A stretch of DNA of 64,000 nucleotides from Macrotis lagotis (Eukaryota; Chordata; Mammalia; Peramelemorphia; Peramelidae). The notes under the pieces were generated by a model that was not told where the DNA came from, searched no databases, and saw only the letters and a list, made by a program, of their open reading frames with translations. The position numbers were made by a program, and so were the translations under genes. Every line of letters begins with the position of its first letter. The first letter of the stretch is position 1. Where the stretch lies: positions 884,733,038-884,797,037 of the forward strand of contig NC_133658.1 of assembly GCF_037893015.1 (NCBI RefSeq), given 5' to 3'. This document shows positions 31,850 to 42,127 of this stretch, one piece after another.

Positions 31850-32138
31850 GGGGCTGGGTAGCCCAGTGGATAGAGCACTGGTCTTGGAATTCAGTTGGAA
31901 TACAGCCTCAGACACTTGACACTTACCATCTGTGTGACCTTGGGCAAGTCATTTAACCCTGATTGTCTCAAACTTCAGGGTCATCTCCCTGGCCATTGGA
32001 CCCAGATGGTTTCTGAGGAGAGACGTGAGGCTGGTGACTCAGCAGCCCCTCACTCAAATCTAATTTATGTGCTTGTCATGGCATCACCTTTCTGATGTCA
32101 TGGTCTTCTTTGAGAATGAAGGACCAAGCATCATCATT
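31850..32138 (+). repeat. SINE with ATCATC-type tail
   Basis: AGCCCAGTGGATAGAGCACT, ATCTGTGTGACCTTGGGCAA, GCCATTGGACCCAGATGGTT, GTGAGGCTGGTGACTCAGCA, CTGATGTCATGGTCTTCTTT, tail CATCATCATT. Confidence 0.92.
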
Positions 32139-32149
32139 CTTATATAGGA

Positions 32150-32425
32150 GGTGGAATTGCTATTGTTCTCCTCGAAATACCACCTCCTTCATAAAGATCC
32201 TTCTGATCCCTTCCTCTCCCCATCCTCTCTTGCCTCAGTTTATATTTTGCATCTCCCTGAACACACAGCTTAGGAGAAACCTCTTGATTCACCCAACTGT
32301 AAACGCTCTCTTCCTCTTGAAATGACTGTTTCTTCATATACATACTTTGCATTTAATTCTTTAGCTCCTTCCTTGAGGGCTTGCCCATAGCAGATTCTTG
32401 TTCTGAATTGAATTATTAATAATAG
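32150..32425 (+). repeat. L2-type LINE 3' region
   Basis: ACCACCTCCTTCATAAAGAT, CCTTCTGATCCCTTCC and TAGCTCCTTCCTTGAGGGCT, then GATTCTTGTTCTGAATTGAA follow L2 order (CACCTCCTC..AAGCCTTCCCTGA ... CTTGAGGGCAGG). Confidence 0.6.
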
Positions 32426-32429
32426 TTCC

Positions 32430-32990
32430 CATTTCTGTAGTTTTTTCTACCAATTCTCACAACAATTCTGTGGGGGCAGGCAGCTGAAATGTCATTAACC
32501 CTCTTATATACACCAGACCTGACGGTCCCAGGATCACACTGTTAGGAATTGTCAGGGCTTGGGTCTCTTTCCCCAACATTCTACCTTCAAGGGCTGGGAC
32601 CTCATCATAGAACTGTAGTGGCCTTATAAAACATATAGTTGGTAACCCTTATTTTAGAAAGGAAGAAATGGGTCCACAGAATTGAAATAATTTGACCAAA
32701 GTCACCATGTTAGAAAGTAAGAGAATGAAGAATAAACCCAGCTCTCTTGACTCCAGATCCCAATATTCTTTCCCTGATGCTGGTGACCTCCACACTAGGA
32801 GTAGATTAACCTACCAATCAGCAACCATAGATTGAACAACTGTTGTATACCAGACACTGTCCTAGGCACTGGGGATGCAGATAGAGGTTCTTTTTCTAGA
32901 AACTTGCATTCTCCTGAATATTTATATAGAATAAGTGAAGACTAGATCAGAGATAATTCTCCCAGCAGTTGGGAGGGGAATCTGACTTTG
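32430..32990 (+). repeat. MIR and LINE scraps
   Basis: 32430-32590 and 32600-32770 are MIR-like (CTCACAACAATTCTGTGGGG, GGGTCCACAGAATTGAAATA). 32820-32900 is LINE-like (ACCAGACACTGTCCTAGGCA, CTGGGGATGCAGATAG). Confidence 0.6.
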
Positions 32991-32997
32991 TGTCCCC

Positions 32998-33289
32998 TTA
33001 CTAGGCTGGATAGAAGGCCAATCCTGGAGTCAGATCAAATTTGAACTGAGACACTTACTGGTTGTGTGATCTTGGGCAAGTCACTTAACCGTGATTGCCT
33101 CTAATCCAGAGTCATCTCCAGTTGTCCTGATTCATATCTAGCCACTGGACCCAGCTAGTTCAGGAGGAGAAAAGTGAGGCTGGTGACTTAGCACAGCCTC
33201 CCCTCACTCAAATTCAATACACTTGCATGTCATGGCATCACCTCCCGGATATCATGGTCTTCTTCAAGAACAAGGGACAAACATCAAAC
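32998..33289 (+). repeat. SINE with ATC-type tail
   Basis: TTGGGCAAGTCACTTAACCG, GAGTCATCTCCAGTTGTCCT, AGCCACTGGACCCAGCTAGT, GAGGCTGGTGACTTAGCACA, GATATCATGGTCTTCTTCAA, GGACAAACATCAAAC. Confidence 0.9.
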
Positions 33290-33543
33290 TCTCCATGACC
33301 CAAGGCAGGGCACCTGGGCACCTCTCAGTCCTAGGGGGTTCATTTAATATCCTTGGACCGGAAGTAGTTTATTTCACAAAGGGCCTCTCACCCTTAGTTT
33401 CTCTTCTCGGCTTCCCTCTGGGGATTAGTGAAAGGGAGGGTGGGGATTGTAAGATTAAACAGTTAAGGGACCTCAGAAGTTAGTACTCCAATCTCCCCCA
33501 TCACCCACCCTTTTGAGGCTATGCAAAGAGAGGCCCAGAGAGG

Positions 33544-33945
33544 TTGTTTCACCCATTAGGATATGAGTTCCTTAGGGGGTAGTGACAGCACTGTGGAGAG
33601 AACACCCAGCCTGGACTCCTCTTCCTAAACTCAAATCTAGCCTACAGAAGACCCCAAATCCAGGGTAGTTCTGGGGAGAGCAGGCATGTAAGAGCAGGGC
33701 GGTGAGGCCCAAGACATACATGGATGAGGTTTGGATGCACTGGTTAAAGGAGGTGAGGGCCATCTTTCCCCTATCAGATGGCTCTAGAGGGTCTTTTATT
33801 TCTGTCTTATGTGTATGCCCATTCAATGTGATCACATTTAGACTGTGACAGTCCTCAAGATCACACTTAAATATTTCAAAATAAAGTAAAACGAGTTTAA
33901 TTCTCCTCCCTTCCTGATTTGATTTGTTTCATCATACACAGGCAG
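33544..33945 (+). repeat. local duplication, copy 2
   Basis: Partner of 30733-31150. Starts GTTGTTTCACCCATTAGGAT and ends near TTGTTTCATCATACACAG. It lies immediately upstream of the CpG-island promoter, about 120 bp before its pyrimidine tract. Confidence 0.9.
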
Positions 33946-34229
33946 TAAGCAATAGTTAAATTCGAACCCAGATCCTAGCCACTGCACCCGGTTGGGAGGA
34001 ATCAAGGTCCCTAACCTTGATGCTCTTTTCCTTCTGCCCTTGAGATTCTGTAATTCAGTTTGTCTGGCAGCTCCCCCCACCCCTCCCCCACCTCCCATTG
34101 TCCCTCTCCCCTCCTCCTCCCCTCGCTCGCCAGCTCGCCAGCTCGCTGTCTCCGTCCTCCCCCTCCCCCTCCCTCCACCCCCAGAGGTTGCATTCCCCTT
34201 TAAAAGTCCCAGCACATGCTAAGATGCGG

Positions 34230-34523
34230 AGCTCCTGCAGGCTGGGCTGCGGCACTGGGGAACTCTGCTGAGCTGGGCAGTTCGCGCAGTCCGAGATTCC
34301 CAACAATGTCATTGTGTGCGGGCGGCGGGCGACGCGGCCACTGCACCAGCTGCTCAACTTTGCCGGAGCCCCCGAGGCCCGCTCGCCCCCTCTGCCTTCC
34401 GCTCCACTCTCCCGGGGGCGTCCTGCGGCGGAGCGACCCCAGCCCCGGGACGAAGCCTTGTGCCTTGGAGCCCCGCACGCCCTGGAGCCCCGTGCGCCCT
34501 GGAGCCCCGCGCGTCCCGGGCGG
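34230..34523 (+). other. candidate first exon, mostly untranslated
   Basis: From the predicted start near 34230 to the donor CGGGCGG|GTAAGC (intron begins 34524). All three + frames are open across much of it, as expected in a CpG island. An ATG at 34306 (AACAATGTC, A at -3) could start a frame of 72 codons to the donor. I favour an untranslated exon because downstream exon 2 has its own start and an in-frame stop ahead of it. A tandem repeat of GCCCTGGAGCCCCGNGCG (about 34470-34515) gives proline-rich translations. Gene identity unknown. Confidence 0.45.
34470..34515 (+). repeat. 18-bp tandem repeat, about 2.5 copies
   Basis: GGAGCCCCG(C/T)(A/G)CGCCCT recurs three times just before the splice donor, inside the candidate first exon. 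Confidence 0.85.
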
Positions 34524-34699
34524 GTAAGCTCCTTCACCGCGGCGGGGTGGGCATCGGCCGCCGGTTCTCCCTGGAACCTTCACCCTGAAGGAGAAGAAAG
34601 CTAACCAGCCACCCCACCCCCCTCCCCTGCCGCAGCCGGGGTCTCCCCCGACCTCCTCCCGGGCTCTGAACTTGAGAGTGTGGAATAGACTTGAGAACT

Positions 34700-36190
34700 C
34701 GAGGGAGGGAAGGCTGGCCAGAGTTGGAGAACTCCCCGGGACAGCAGGTTCAAATCTCAGCTAGGTGACCTTGGACCACTCATTAACCTCTCGGGTCCTC
34801 CCCCCCCCCATGAAACGATGGGGCTGGTGACTTACCCTCCGCTGTCTGTGCCTTCCCCTTCAGCGCCTTATATTTTCACTTTTTCTTTTCTTTGACTCAA
34901 GGCCATTGGGGAAGGAAACAGACATTTATAAAGCACCTACTGTGTACCAGGAACCTATTCTGAGATTCCAAAGTCAATCGTGGAGTAAATTTTTATCCCT
35001 TTCCAGTGCGTCCATTAAACGCGTGTGTGTAAGGAGATGTGGGCCATACTACTCCAAGGACTACTACTACTATTACTACGAATAGAAGAGATTAATATTG
35101 CAGATTTGGAAACGCTTGTTAGGTAAACTAATTCTTTAGAAAATTCCCTTCTAGACGCGTGGGTAAATGAATAGGGAAAGGGCAATTTTTAAATAGAGAG
35201 GAAATTTGAGGTTTCTCCCCCCCCCCCCCCTTTTCCCCAGGATGGCAGTTCAGGACTTTCGGAAAAGTTCAGGTTTGAGGTTTGTTGTTTTTTTTTTTCT
35301 TTATGAGAGCCTCCTTTCCTCTGTAGCCGTGATGTGGGGGATCGGGGGAGGCTGGCCGTGTCTTCTGCTTCAGCCCTTGTGTCTGGGGCTCTGGGCCAAG
35401 GGCTTGGCCGCATTGGGTCTAGGTTGGGGAGCTGCGGAACCTCGTTCCTTCACCCAGGAGCGGAGATTAGGTAGGGGCGAGGGGCACCTGGGCTGGCCCC
35501 GAAGGCCAGATGCTGGGGAGGCGCCCAGGGGACCAGAGTTTGCCCTCTGCGCGCTGCCAAACCGCTGGGTCCGAGGGAAGGAAGATGAAGAGGTTGGAGA
35601 GGCTGCGATCGGGCCAGGAGCCATGAGTGGGCTCAGCGGGGCCGGGCCAGATCAATGGCTTGGGTTTGAACCTCCAGTTCTCGGGGCTGGTGGTTTCGTG
35701 ATGTAATTGCTGCAGTATTCCTCTCGGTCGCCAGTTTTGCTTTTTCCAATCACTAACGAGTTGCGGGTTCCCTGCCTGCGCCAGTGACCCAGGCTTGAGG
35801 AATCCCTGCCTCCTTCTACTTTCACCACCAGCCTCAGCCCTCCCCCCCCATCCCTCCCCCACCCCCTCCCTGCTGCTGCTTCTCCTAGTGCGTCCAAGGG
35901 AGCTGCAGCCCGCCGCCACTCCTTCCCTCTGGGGCCGGGGCAAAGCGGGGGTCTGAATTTCCCCGGTCTCCAGACAACAGGCAAAAAAAGGTCTCCCTTC
36001 CCCGCCTCAGCAGCTGGGCCTGGGGAATGGGAAAGGAAACCTCATCTCGGAGGCTGTGCCTGGGCTTGCCTGGGCTTGTCGAGGCCTCTCCCAAGTACTG
36101 GGCAGATGGGGTGGATCTTCAGGGGAAGGAACCAAAAGACTTTGCAGTCTGGGCCCTGAGGCTCAGGGACTCGGGGTGGGCTTGGTGATG
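34700..36190. other. GC-rich start of intron
   Basis: CpG stays raised at 35330-36100, with frames open on both strands from composition alone. A decayed SINE scrap lies at 34745-34840 (TTCAAATCTCAGCTAGGTGA) and a LINE-like scrap at 34915-34990 (AAAGCACCTACTGTGTACCA). C12 at 35217 and T10 at 35288 are homopolymers. No convincing second exon here. Confidence 0.4.
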
Positions 36191-36196
36191 AGCCTG

Positions 36197-36212
36197 GGGG
36201 GGGGGGGGGGGG
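36197..36212. repeat. G16 run
   Basis: Homopolymer G, immediately ahead of the 28/29-bp minisatellite; single-strand quadruplex potential. Confidence 0.95.
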
Positions 36213-36217
36213 AGAGG

Positions 36218-36450
36218 AAGAGAGAAACTCTACAAAGTATCCAGTTCAGGAGAGAAAGCTACAAAGTATCCAATGCAAGCTAGAAAATACAAAGTATCCA
36301 GTGCGGGATAGAAAGCTACAAAGTATCCGATGCAAGGGAGAAACTACAAAGTGTCCAGGGCAGGAGAGAAAGCTACAAAGTATCCAGGGCAGGAGAGAAA
36401 GCTACAAAGTATCCGGTGCAAGGGAGAAACTACAAAGTATCCGGTGCAGA
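36218..36450 (+). repeat. 28/29-bp minisatellite, eight units
   Basis: TACAAAGTATCC begins at 36231, 36260, 36288, 36317, 36345, 36374, 36403 and 36431, spacing 29, 28, 29, 28, 29, 29, 28. The alternating lengths come from GAGAAAGCTACAAAG versus GAGAAACTACAAAG units, so a 57-bp higher-order unit is likely. Open frames here are repeat translations. Confidence 0.96.
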
Positions 36451-36589
36451 GGAACTGTGATCAGACTCCTGGTCAGTTTCGCTACTTAGAAACTTTGTAT
36501 CTGTCTGACTCCTTTTGTACAAGCCACCTGGCTCAATCGGAGCAAGAAGAAAGCCCTGTACAAAAACTAGCAGAAGCCTCACGGCTGAA

Positions 36590-37250
36590 GGGAGTCAGAT
36601 TAGGGAGAACTGGATTCCTGCCTCAGACTTGTGCCGACTGTGTGACCCTGGGTAAGTCACTTACCTCCATCTGTATAATGGATGGAACCTTTAGCAGCGA
36701 CCAGGAGTGGGGTCTTGGTGGAAATGAGGTAAACTTTAGAAGGATACTTTGAGAGAAGGGGAGTGGATACCAAACTTGAAGTCAGCAATTGAGGCAGAAT
36801 GATGATATAGCAGGAAAAATGCTGCGTTTGGAATACGTGATTCTAAGGAGTAGCCAGTTGGTGCAGCCTGTCCTAGAGTCAGGAGGATCTGAGTTCAAAT
36901 ATGACTTCAGAGCTGTGTGGCCTTGGGCAAAACACTTAACTCCGTCTGTGACATGGATGAGATCTTTAGCGATGACCAGGAGTAGGGTCTTTGTGGAAAT
37001 GAGGCAAACTTTAGAAGGATATTTAGAAAGAAGGGGAGTGGATACCAAATTTGAAGGCAGGCATTGAGGCAGAATGAATGATTCAGTAGGAAAAGTGCTG
37101 GGTTTGGAACAAGTGATTCTAAGGAGTAGACTCCCTGGAGTCAGTAGGACCTAGGTTCAAATATGGCCTCAGAGTTGTGTGACCCTAGGTAAGTCATTTT
37201 AACCAGTCACCCCCTTCCAAACCTCCCAAATTCGGACTCTATTCCTTTCT
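36590..37250 (+). repeat. 275-bp tandem duplication, about 2.4 copies
   Basis: TTAGCRGCGACCAGGAGTRG-type sequence occurs at 36691 and 36966 (275 bp apart), and GATTCTAAGGAGTAG at about 36839 and 37115. Each unit holds part of a CORE-SINE (GAGTCAGGAGGATCTGAGTT, GTGTGGCCTTGGGCAAAACA). A third, partial SINE part follows at 37135-37210. Confidence 0.92.
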
Positions 37251-37394
37251 ACCTCTGTAACCATGGACATTGTGTTTTAGCCCTCTGGACCCCATCTATA
37301 AAATGAAAGGATTTGATGAGAAGGAAACTCTAATCTCCCTTCTAGCTTCAAGTCTATGATCCTATATCCTGGATTCAAATTCTGTCTCAGATTA

Positions 37395-37790
37395 TTCCTA
37401 GTTAGCCTCTTTGTAATATTGCTTAATAGTTAGATTTCATGTAACATTTTCAGGTTTGCTCAGCAATTTATGTTAATGATGTGATCCTCACAGCAACCCT
37501 GGAAGGTTATTGTTCCCATTTAAAGCTGAGGTAACTGAGGAAGACAGAGGGCACTTTATGATTTCAGGTAAGTCATTTGAGCTTTCATTTCAGCTAATTC
37601 TAATATTACAGAGACAGTATATCACAGTAAAAAAAAATCCCTGCTTTGGGACCTTAGAAGAAAGAGTTAAGACTTAGTGACTGTGCCTGGAACTCAGTTC
37701 TCTGGGCCTTAGTTTCCCCAGCTGTAAAATTGAGGAGATGCAACTAGATGATCCTAGAGTTCCCTTCTCCCTCTAAATCTGTGATCCCAA
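37395..37790 (+). repeat. MIR followed by old SINE
   Basis: 37400-37580 MIR (GATCCTCACAGCAACCCTGG, GCTGAGGTAACTGAGGAAGA). 37610-37790 degraded SINE (GGGCCTTAGTTTCCCCAGCT, GATCCTAGAGTTCCCTTCTC). Confidence 0.65.
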
Positions 37791-38560
37791 GTTGGAGATC
37801 AGGGTGGAGGGAGTTTCTTTTCTAGGAATTACATACACCAATACAGTGTTTTGGCTGTACCCTAAAAACCACGATGAAGATAGTGTAGACTTAGCACTCT
37901 ATAAAGAATTCCCAGCCCCGGCGTTCTTTGAACAATCTCTCAGGAGATGGGATTTCTGGGTTTTGTTTTTTAGTTTTACCCAGTGTGGGGGCTTTTCCTC
38001 AACCCCAGCACCCTCTGTAAATTTCATTCTATGGCACAATTTTCTGTCCCCTTGGTCTTTTGTGGCAAGTAATAAGTAGAAGAATGGGACTGTTGAGGGG
38101 CCAGTGGGTGACTGAGAAGTGTTCTTCCTGCCTTCAGGATGAATATTAGATAGGGAAGTGTGGAAGCTCTGCCATCTTTATCCAGTCCTTGGCAGGAGGA
38201 TCTGAAGGGAGGGGGGGGCTGTGGGTTTTAGGGAAGCTGGGCTGGCCCTGGGTGCCCTGGCAGAGGGTACTCTGGACCCTTGCTGGGAAGCCAGGAGGCA
38301 ATCGATGGGAGAATCGTGCCCTGTCTGATCTTTCTACTAGATTAGAATGGTGGCTGCAATTGGTGACCTTCTCTGCTACTGCTCTGTGAAGTGTGCCAAA
38401 GGTGGAGGGAATGGGGAAAGGGTAATCTGCTTTTGTCAAATGGAATTCATTTTAAAAAATAAGAAGCAGGGGACCATTACATTCACTGAGGAGGGACAAT
38501 AATGATTCTGAGCAGAAACAAAAGAAAGTTCTCCTGCTTGCTGTTTGAAGTCAGATCTAG
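37790..38560. other. single-copy DNA
   Basis: No repeat or gene recognised. Overlapping frames at 37792-38079 (+) and 38146-38439 (-) have no splice or family support. Confidence 0.35.

Positions 38561-38562
<2 letters not shown>

Positions 38563-38606
<44 letters not shown>
38563..38606. repeat. (GA)n microsatellite
   Basis: About 21 GA dinucleotides. Confidence 0.95.
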
Positions 38607-38611
<5 letters not shown>

Positions 38612-38764
38612 TCTTGAATTATATTTTTAAGAGAAATATCAACACTTTATTCAACATCAGATATAGCCCAATTATTGCCCCTAAAATGTTTTCTGAGTTG
38701 GGAAGTAAACCGTCAAAACTGAAGCAGATGTAAAACATGGTGGAGTATAAGAGTGATGATTCCT

Positions 38765-38935
38765 TATCACTTGATAAATCATTTATTAACCACTTGTCTG
38801 TCAGACACTCTGCTAAATATTGAAGATACAGAGAAAGGTAAAACACAGCCCCTGCCCTCAAGTTGCTCCCAGTCTCCTGGAGGAGACAACATGCAAACAA
38901 CTCTGCACAAATAAGATAATAGAAAGGATAAATTG
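38765..38935 (+). repeat. LINE 3'-region fragment (L2-like)
   Basis: CTCTGCTAAATATTGAAGAT, ACAGCCCCTGCCCTCAAGTT and TGGAGGAGACAACATGCAAA match the GATACAAAG...CCCTGCCCTCAAGGAGC phrase of old LINE ends. Confidence 0.6.
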
Positions 38936-39219
38936 TCAATGATCAATAAAGACTATGCCCTAGAATGAGGAGGACTCTGGGAAGAAGCCAGGCCCTAGGC
39001 ACTGGGGAAACAGATTGTGTCAAGACAAGACAGGAGCTAATGGTCTCATTCCAGTGCTAGCCTTTAGAACAGGTATGGAAAAAACCTTTTTTCTGAGAAG
39101 GGCCGTTTGAATATTTATAACATCTTTGGAGGACCATTTAAAATTATCTACTTAAAAATTAGCCTGCTGTATTTGGTCAAACATTTAATTAATCTGCCCC
39201 TTAAAAAATCCTAGATTTA

Positions 39220-39378
39220 GGGGCAACTAGGTGGCACAGTGGATAGAGCACCGGCCCTGGAGTCAGGAGTACCTGAGTTCAAATTTGGCCTCAGACTCTT
39301 AATAATTACCTAGCTGTGTGGCCTTGGGCAAGCCACTTAACCCCATTTGCCTTGCAAAATCATAAAAATAAAACCAAC
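39220..39378 (+). repeat. poly-A SINE, perfect target duplication
   Basis: Full-length and little diverged: GGGGCAACTAGGTGGCACAG, GGCCCTGGAGTCAGGAGTAC, TTAATAATTACCTAGCTGTG, GCCATTTAACCCC-type end, CTTGCAAAATCATAAAA. TCCTAGATTTA flanks it at 39209-39219 and 39379-39389. Confidence 0.97.
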
Positions 39379-39594
39379 TCCTAGATTTATTGAATTTCCA
39401 GTGCCTCCTGTGATTGTGCCAGACCAAGTGATTTTGCGGGCCTTATATAGCCAATGTTTCCAGTCCTTGCTTTATAAGCTTTGAGGTCCTGAGCATATCT
39501 CTTCAATTCTAAGTTTATTTCTGGTAAAATTTGGGATTTCTGAGCATCTGGATGATCCCTGAAGTTCCATCTAGTCCTTTATGAGAATGATCCC

Positions 39595-39800
39595 CATAGC
39601 TAACATTTATAGAGTGCTTTTTGTTGGCAAAATGTGTTATAAGCTTCATAACAACTCTTAGAAGATAAGTGCTATTATTATCTCTACTTTAAAGATGAAG
39701 AAACTGAAGTAGGTGGTGGTTAAGTGACTTGCCCAGGATCAAATAGCTAGTATGAGTCTGAGGTCAAATTTGAACTTTTCAGGTCCCAAGTACTGTGTTT
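39595..39800 (+). repeat. MIR copy
   Basis: TAACATTTATAGAGTGCTTT, TAACAACTCTTAGAAGATAA, AGATGAAGAAACTGAAGTAG, TAAGTGACTTGCCCAGGATC. Confidence 0.85.
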
Positions 39801-39825
39801 TTACAATGATCTTTTAAATTACATG

Positions 39826-40000
39826 ACATGGTTGTACATGTATGGCTTATTTTAGATTGCTTTCTGACTGGGGAGGGGGGAGGGGAGGCAGGGAAAGAGA
39901 AAAATGTAAAACTCAAAACCTCGCAAAAAAAATGTTTGTTGAAAACTACCATTACTTGTAATTGGAAAAAATAAATAAATTTTAAAAATAAGACAGAAAA
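39826..40000 (+). repeat. 5'-truncated L1 3' end
   Basis: TTGTACATGTATGGCTTATT, ATTGCTTTCTGACTGGGGAG, AACTCAAAACCTCGCAAAAA, GTTGAAAACTACCATTACTT, GTAATTGGAAAAAATAAATA: the order of the marsupial L1 3' untranslated region as I remember it. AAATTACATG at 39816-39825 and 40001-40010 is the target duplication. Confidence 0.85.
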
Positions 40001-40215
40001 AAATTACATGGCAAGTATAGAATTTAGTTTATGTGTAAGAAATGATGTCAGTTGATCTTTATATAGGTTTTTCCTTATTTCCTTATCCATATTTGTTGTC
40101 CTTGTGTATATTTTTTTGAGACTTGGGAATATTTGTTTAAACTAAAATGTAAGATGTTAAGGGTAGGGACTGTGTGCCTTGCCCTGGATCAAGATTTGTG
40201 ATAATTTCTGGGGTA

Positions 40216-40360
40216 CAATACAAAAGGCATCAAGCCTAGATCCAGAAGTCCTAAGGTGAAATCCAGTCTCAGACATTTCCTAGCTATGTGGCCCTGAGCT
40301 AATTACTTAACTTCTCTGTGCCCCTGTTTCTTCATATCTATGATTTCTATGACTTGGCTG
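40216..40360 (+). repeat. degraded CORE-SINE
   Basis: CCAGTCTCAGACATTTCCTA, GCTATGTGGCCCTGAGCTAA and CCCTGTTTCTTCATATC. Confidence 0.65.
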
Positions 40361-40433
40361 CAGCTTGCTAAGACAAAGGGGTAGTGCCCCCTACTTCCCC
40401 CAATAAAGAGACAAGCTTCCTGCCACCTTCTTT

Positions 40434-40625
40434 TTTTAATGTTATTTTATTTTTTCAGTTATAGGCTGTTAGGGTTTTAACATTCATCTTTTTTGCAAGC
40501 TTTTGAGTTCAATATTTTTCTATCTCCTTCCTTCCCTCCCCATGACAGCTAGTAATCTGGTATGGGTTATACATATTTGATTATTAATCCTCTCTCATAT
40601 ACAGGATACTATGCAAAACCATACT
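40434..40625 (-). repeat. L1 3' end, minus strand
   Basis: TTATTTTTTCAGTTATAGGC, TTTTAACATTCATCTTTTTT, GCAAGCTTTTGAGTTCAATA and CTAGTAATCTGGTATGGGTT are the complement of the same L1 3' region seen at 39826-40000, extended further 5'. Confidence 0.75.
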
Positions 40626-40654
40626 CAGGTGCCACACTAACTTATAGCTAGATC

Positions 40655-40870
40655 AGTCCTCTATCTCCCACTTTCTTGTCTTTGCACAGTCTGTCCTCCC
40701 TGCCTGGAATACCCTCCTTCCTCATCTCTGCTTCTTAGGATATCTAACTTCCTTCAAAGGTCAACTCCAATACCACCCCCTCCACAAGACCCTCCTTGAT
40801 GCCCCCAACTTTTAGAGCCCCCTAAAATCACTTTGTTATTTCATGTGAGGTTATATGGACTGAGTTTTGC
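40655..40870 (+). repeat. L2 3' region
   Basis: GTCTTTGCACAGTCTGTCCT, CCCTGCCTGGAATACCCTCC, CCTTCAAAGGTCAACTCCAA, TACCACCCCCTCCACAAGAC follow the classic L2 order. Confidence 0.8.
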
Positions 40871-40896
40871 AAATGCTGAGGTGCCATATAAATGAG

Positions 40897-40897
40897 A

Positions 40898-40955
<58 letters not shown>
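40897..40955. repeat. (ACT)n microsatellite
   Basis: About 19 perfect ACT triplets, replacing the ATTATTATT end typical of CORE-SINE/LINE tails (preceding GCTGAGGTGCCATATAAATG). Confidence 0.97.
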
Positions 40956-41507
40956 TTATATTTTATTTGAATTTGTACATATGGATCCTGCTTTTCCAAT
41001 AGAATTCAAGCTGTTTCAGGGAAGATAGAGGCTTTCCTTTTTGTCTCTTATTTACAAAACCTATTTCACTCCTTGACCCAGTTGGATGGGAAGATAGGTC
41101 TGTAATTTCATAGTGTAGGGAAGCTCCAATGAGTATCATCATATCAGTTCTTCCACCTAGAGAATTCCACATGCCTGGGTCATTGAAAGATCAACATCAC
41201 AGGTTGCTAGAGAAGGCCCAGAGGGCACAAGAGTAGAAACAGGATTTGGACCCAGGACCTCAAGTCCTGAGCTAGGCCTTTTCCCAGGTCAATCATTTAT
41301 GATTTGACCCAGGTCACACTGTGACTCAAAACCAACCCTTAAACACTTGGTGTCTTTCTGGACACTGATGATGCTGGATCTTATGTACACTGCCAAACCG
41401 CCTCTAACTTGGCACTCAGTAATTTCTTAATCAGAGTTTATTAACTGATTGTTCCTCAGAGTCAAAAAAATACAATGCCATCTTAAGGCATTGCTATGGG
41501 ATCTTAA

Positions 41508-41816
41508 GGCAGCTAGATGACACAGTGGGTATATCACTGACCCTGAAGTCAGGAGGACCTGAGTTCAAATCTGACCTTAGATCCTCAACTAGTTATGTGA
41601 CCCTAGACAGGTCAGTTAACCCTGATTGCCTCACATCCAGGGCTATCCCCACTTGTCCTAATTCATATTTGACCACTGAACCCAGATGGTTCAGGAGGAA
41701 AAAGCGAGACTTGTGACTTAGCACAACTCAAATCCAAGTCATGTGCTTGTCATGATATCACCTCCCTGGTGGCACGGTCTTCTTTGAGAAGGAAAGACAA
41801 ACATCATCATCATCAT
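41508..41816 (+). repeat. SINE with ATCATC tail
   Basis: GGCAGCTAGATGACACAGTG, CCTGAAGTCAGGAGGACCTG, GGGCTATCCCCACTTGTCCT, TTTGACCACTGAACCCAGAT, CTGGTGGCACGGTCTTCTTT, tail ACATCATCATCATCATA. Confidence 0.93.
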
Positions 41817-41917
41817 AGGCTCATAGCTGAACTCATTTTTTTTAATGGCAGATCTCATTTCTTTGCTCTTTACCAAGACCCAGTCTAGTTTCTCATCATT
41901 ATATATTTTCTCAGAAT

Positions 41918-42071
41918 TTTTTTTAGGATTTTTTGCAAGGCAAATGGTGTTAAGTGGCTTGCCCAAGGTCACACAGCTAGGTAATTATTAAGTGTCTGAG
42001 ACCTGATTTGATCTCAGGTACTCCTGACTCCAGGGCCAGTGCTCTGTCCACTACACCACCTAGCAGCCCCC
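41918..42071 (-). repeat. poly-A SINE, perfect target duplication
   Basis: TTTTTTGCAAGGCAAATGGT, GTTAAGTGGCTTGCCCAAGG, TAGGTAATTATTAAGTGTCT, CACTACACCACCTAGCAGCC. TCTCAGAAT flanks at 41909-41917 and 42072-42080. Confidence 0.95.
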
Positions 42072-42127
42072 TCTCAGAATGTTTTTGCATATCTTTTGTT
42101 TTTAATATTGGATGTGTTTCTTTTTAA

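Larger units (their letters stand above)
34060..34700 (+). promoter_or_regulatory. CpG-island promoter with TATA-like element
   Basis: A C-rich tract (34070-34190; GGGAGG on the other strand, suited to SP/MAZ-type factors) is followed by TTTAAAAG at 34199-34206, then very CpG-dense DNA: I count about 34 CpG in 34261-34560, far above the surroundings. Initiation is expected about 25-30 bp after the TATA-like element, near 34230. A good splice donor at 34524 and no competing antisense donor support + strand transcription. Confidence 0.6.

Noticed and set aside
34055..34604. Five overlapping open frames of 60-160 codons
   Set aside because: CpG-island composition removes stop codons in every frame. 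At most the ATG at 34306 on the + strand is plausible, and the downstream exon has its own start.
35189..35984. Frames up to 166 codons on both strands
   Set aside because: GC-rich intron start; both strands open, proline/glycine-rich, no domain or splice pair.
39220..39378. tRNA genes at SINE heads
   Set aside because: A- and B-box-like words are present (GTTCAAATCC), but no cloverleaf closes; these are SINE promoters.
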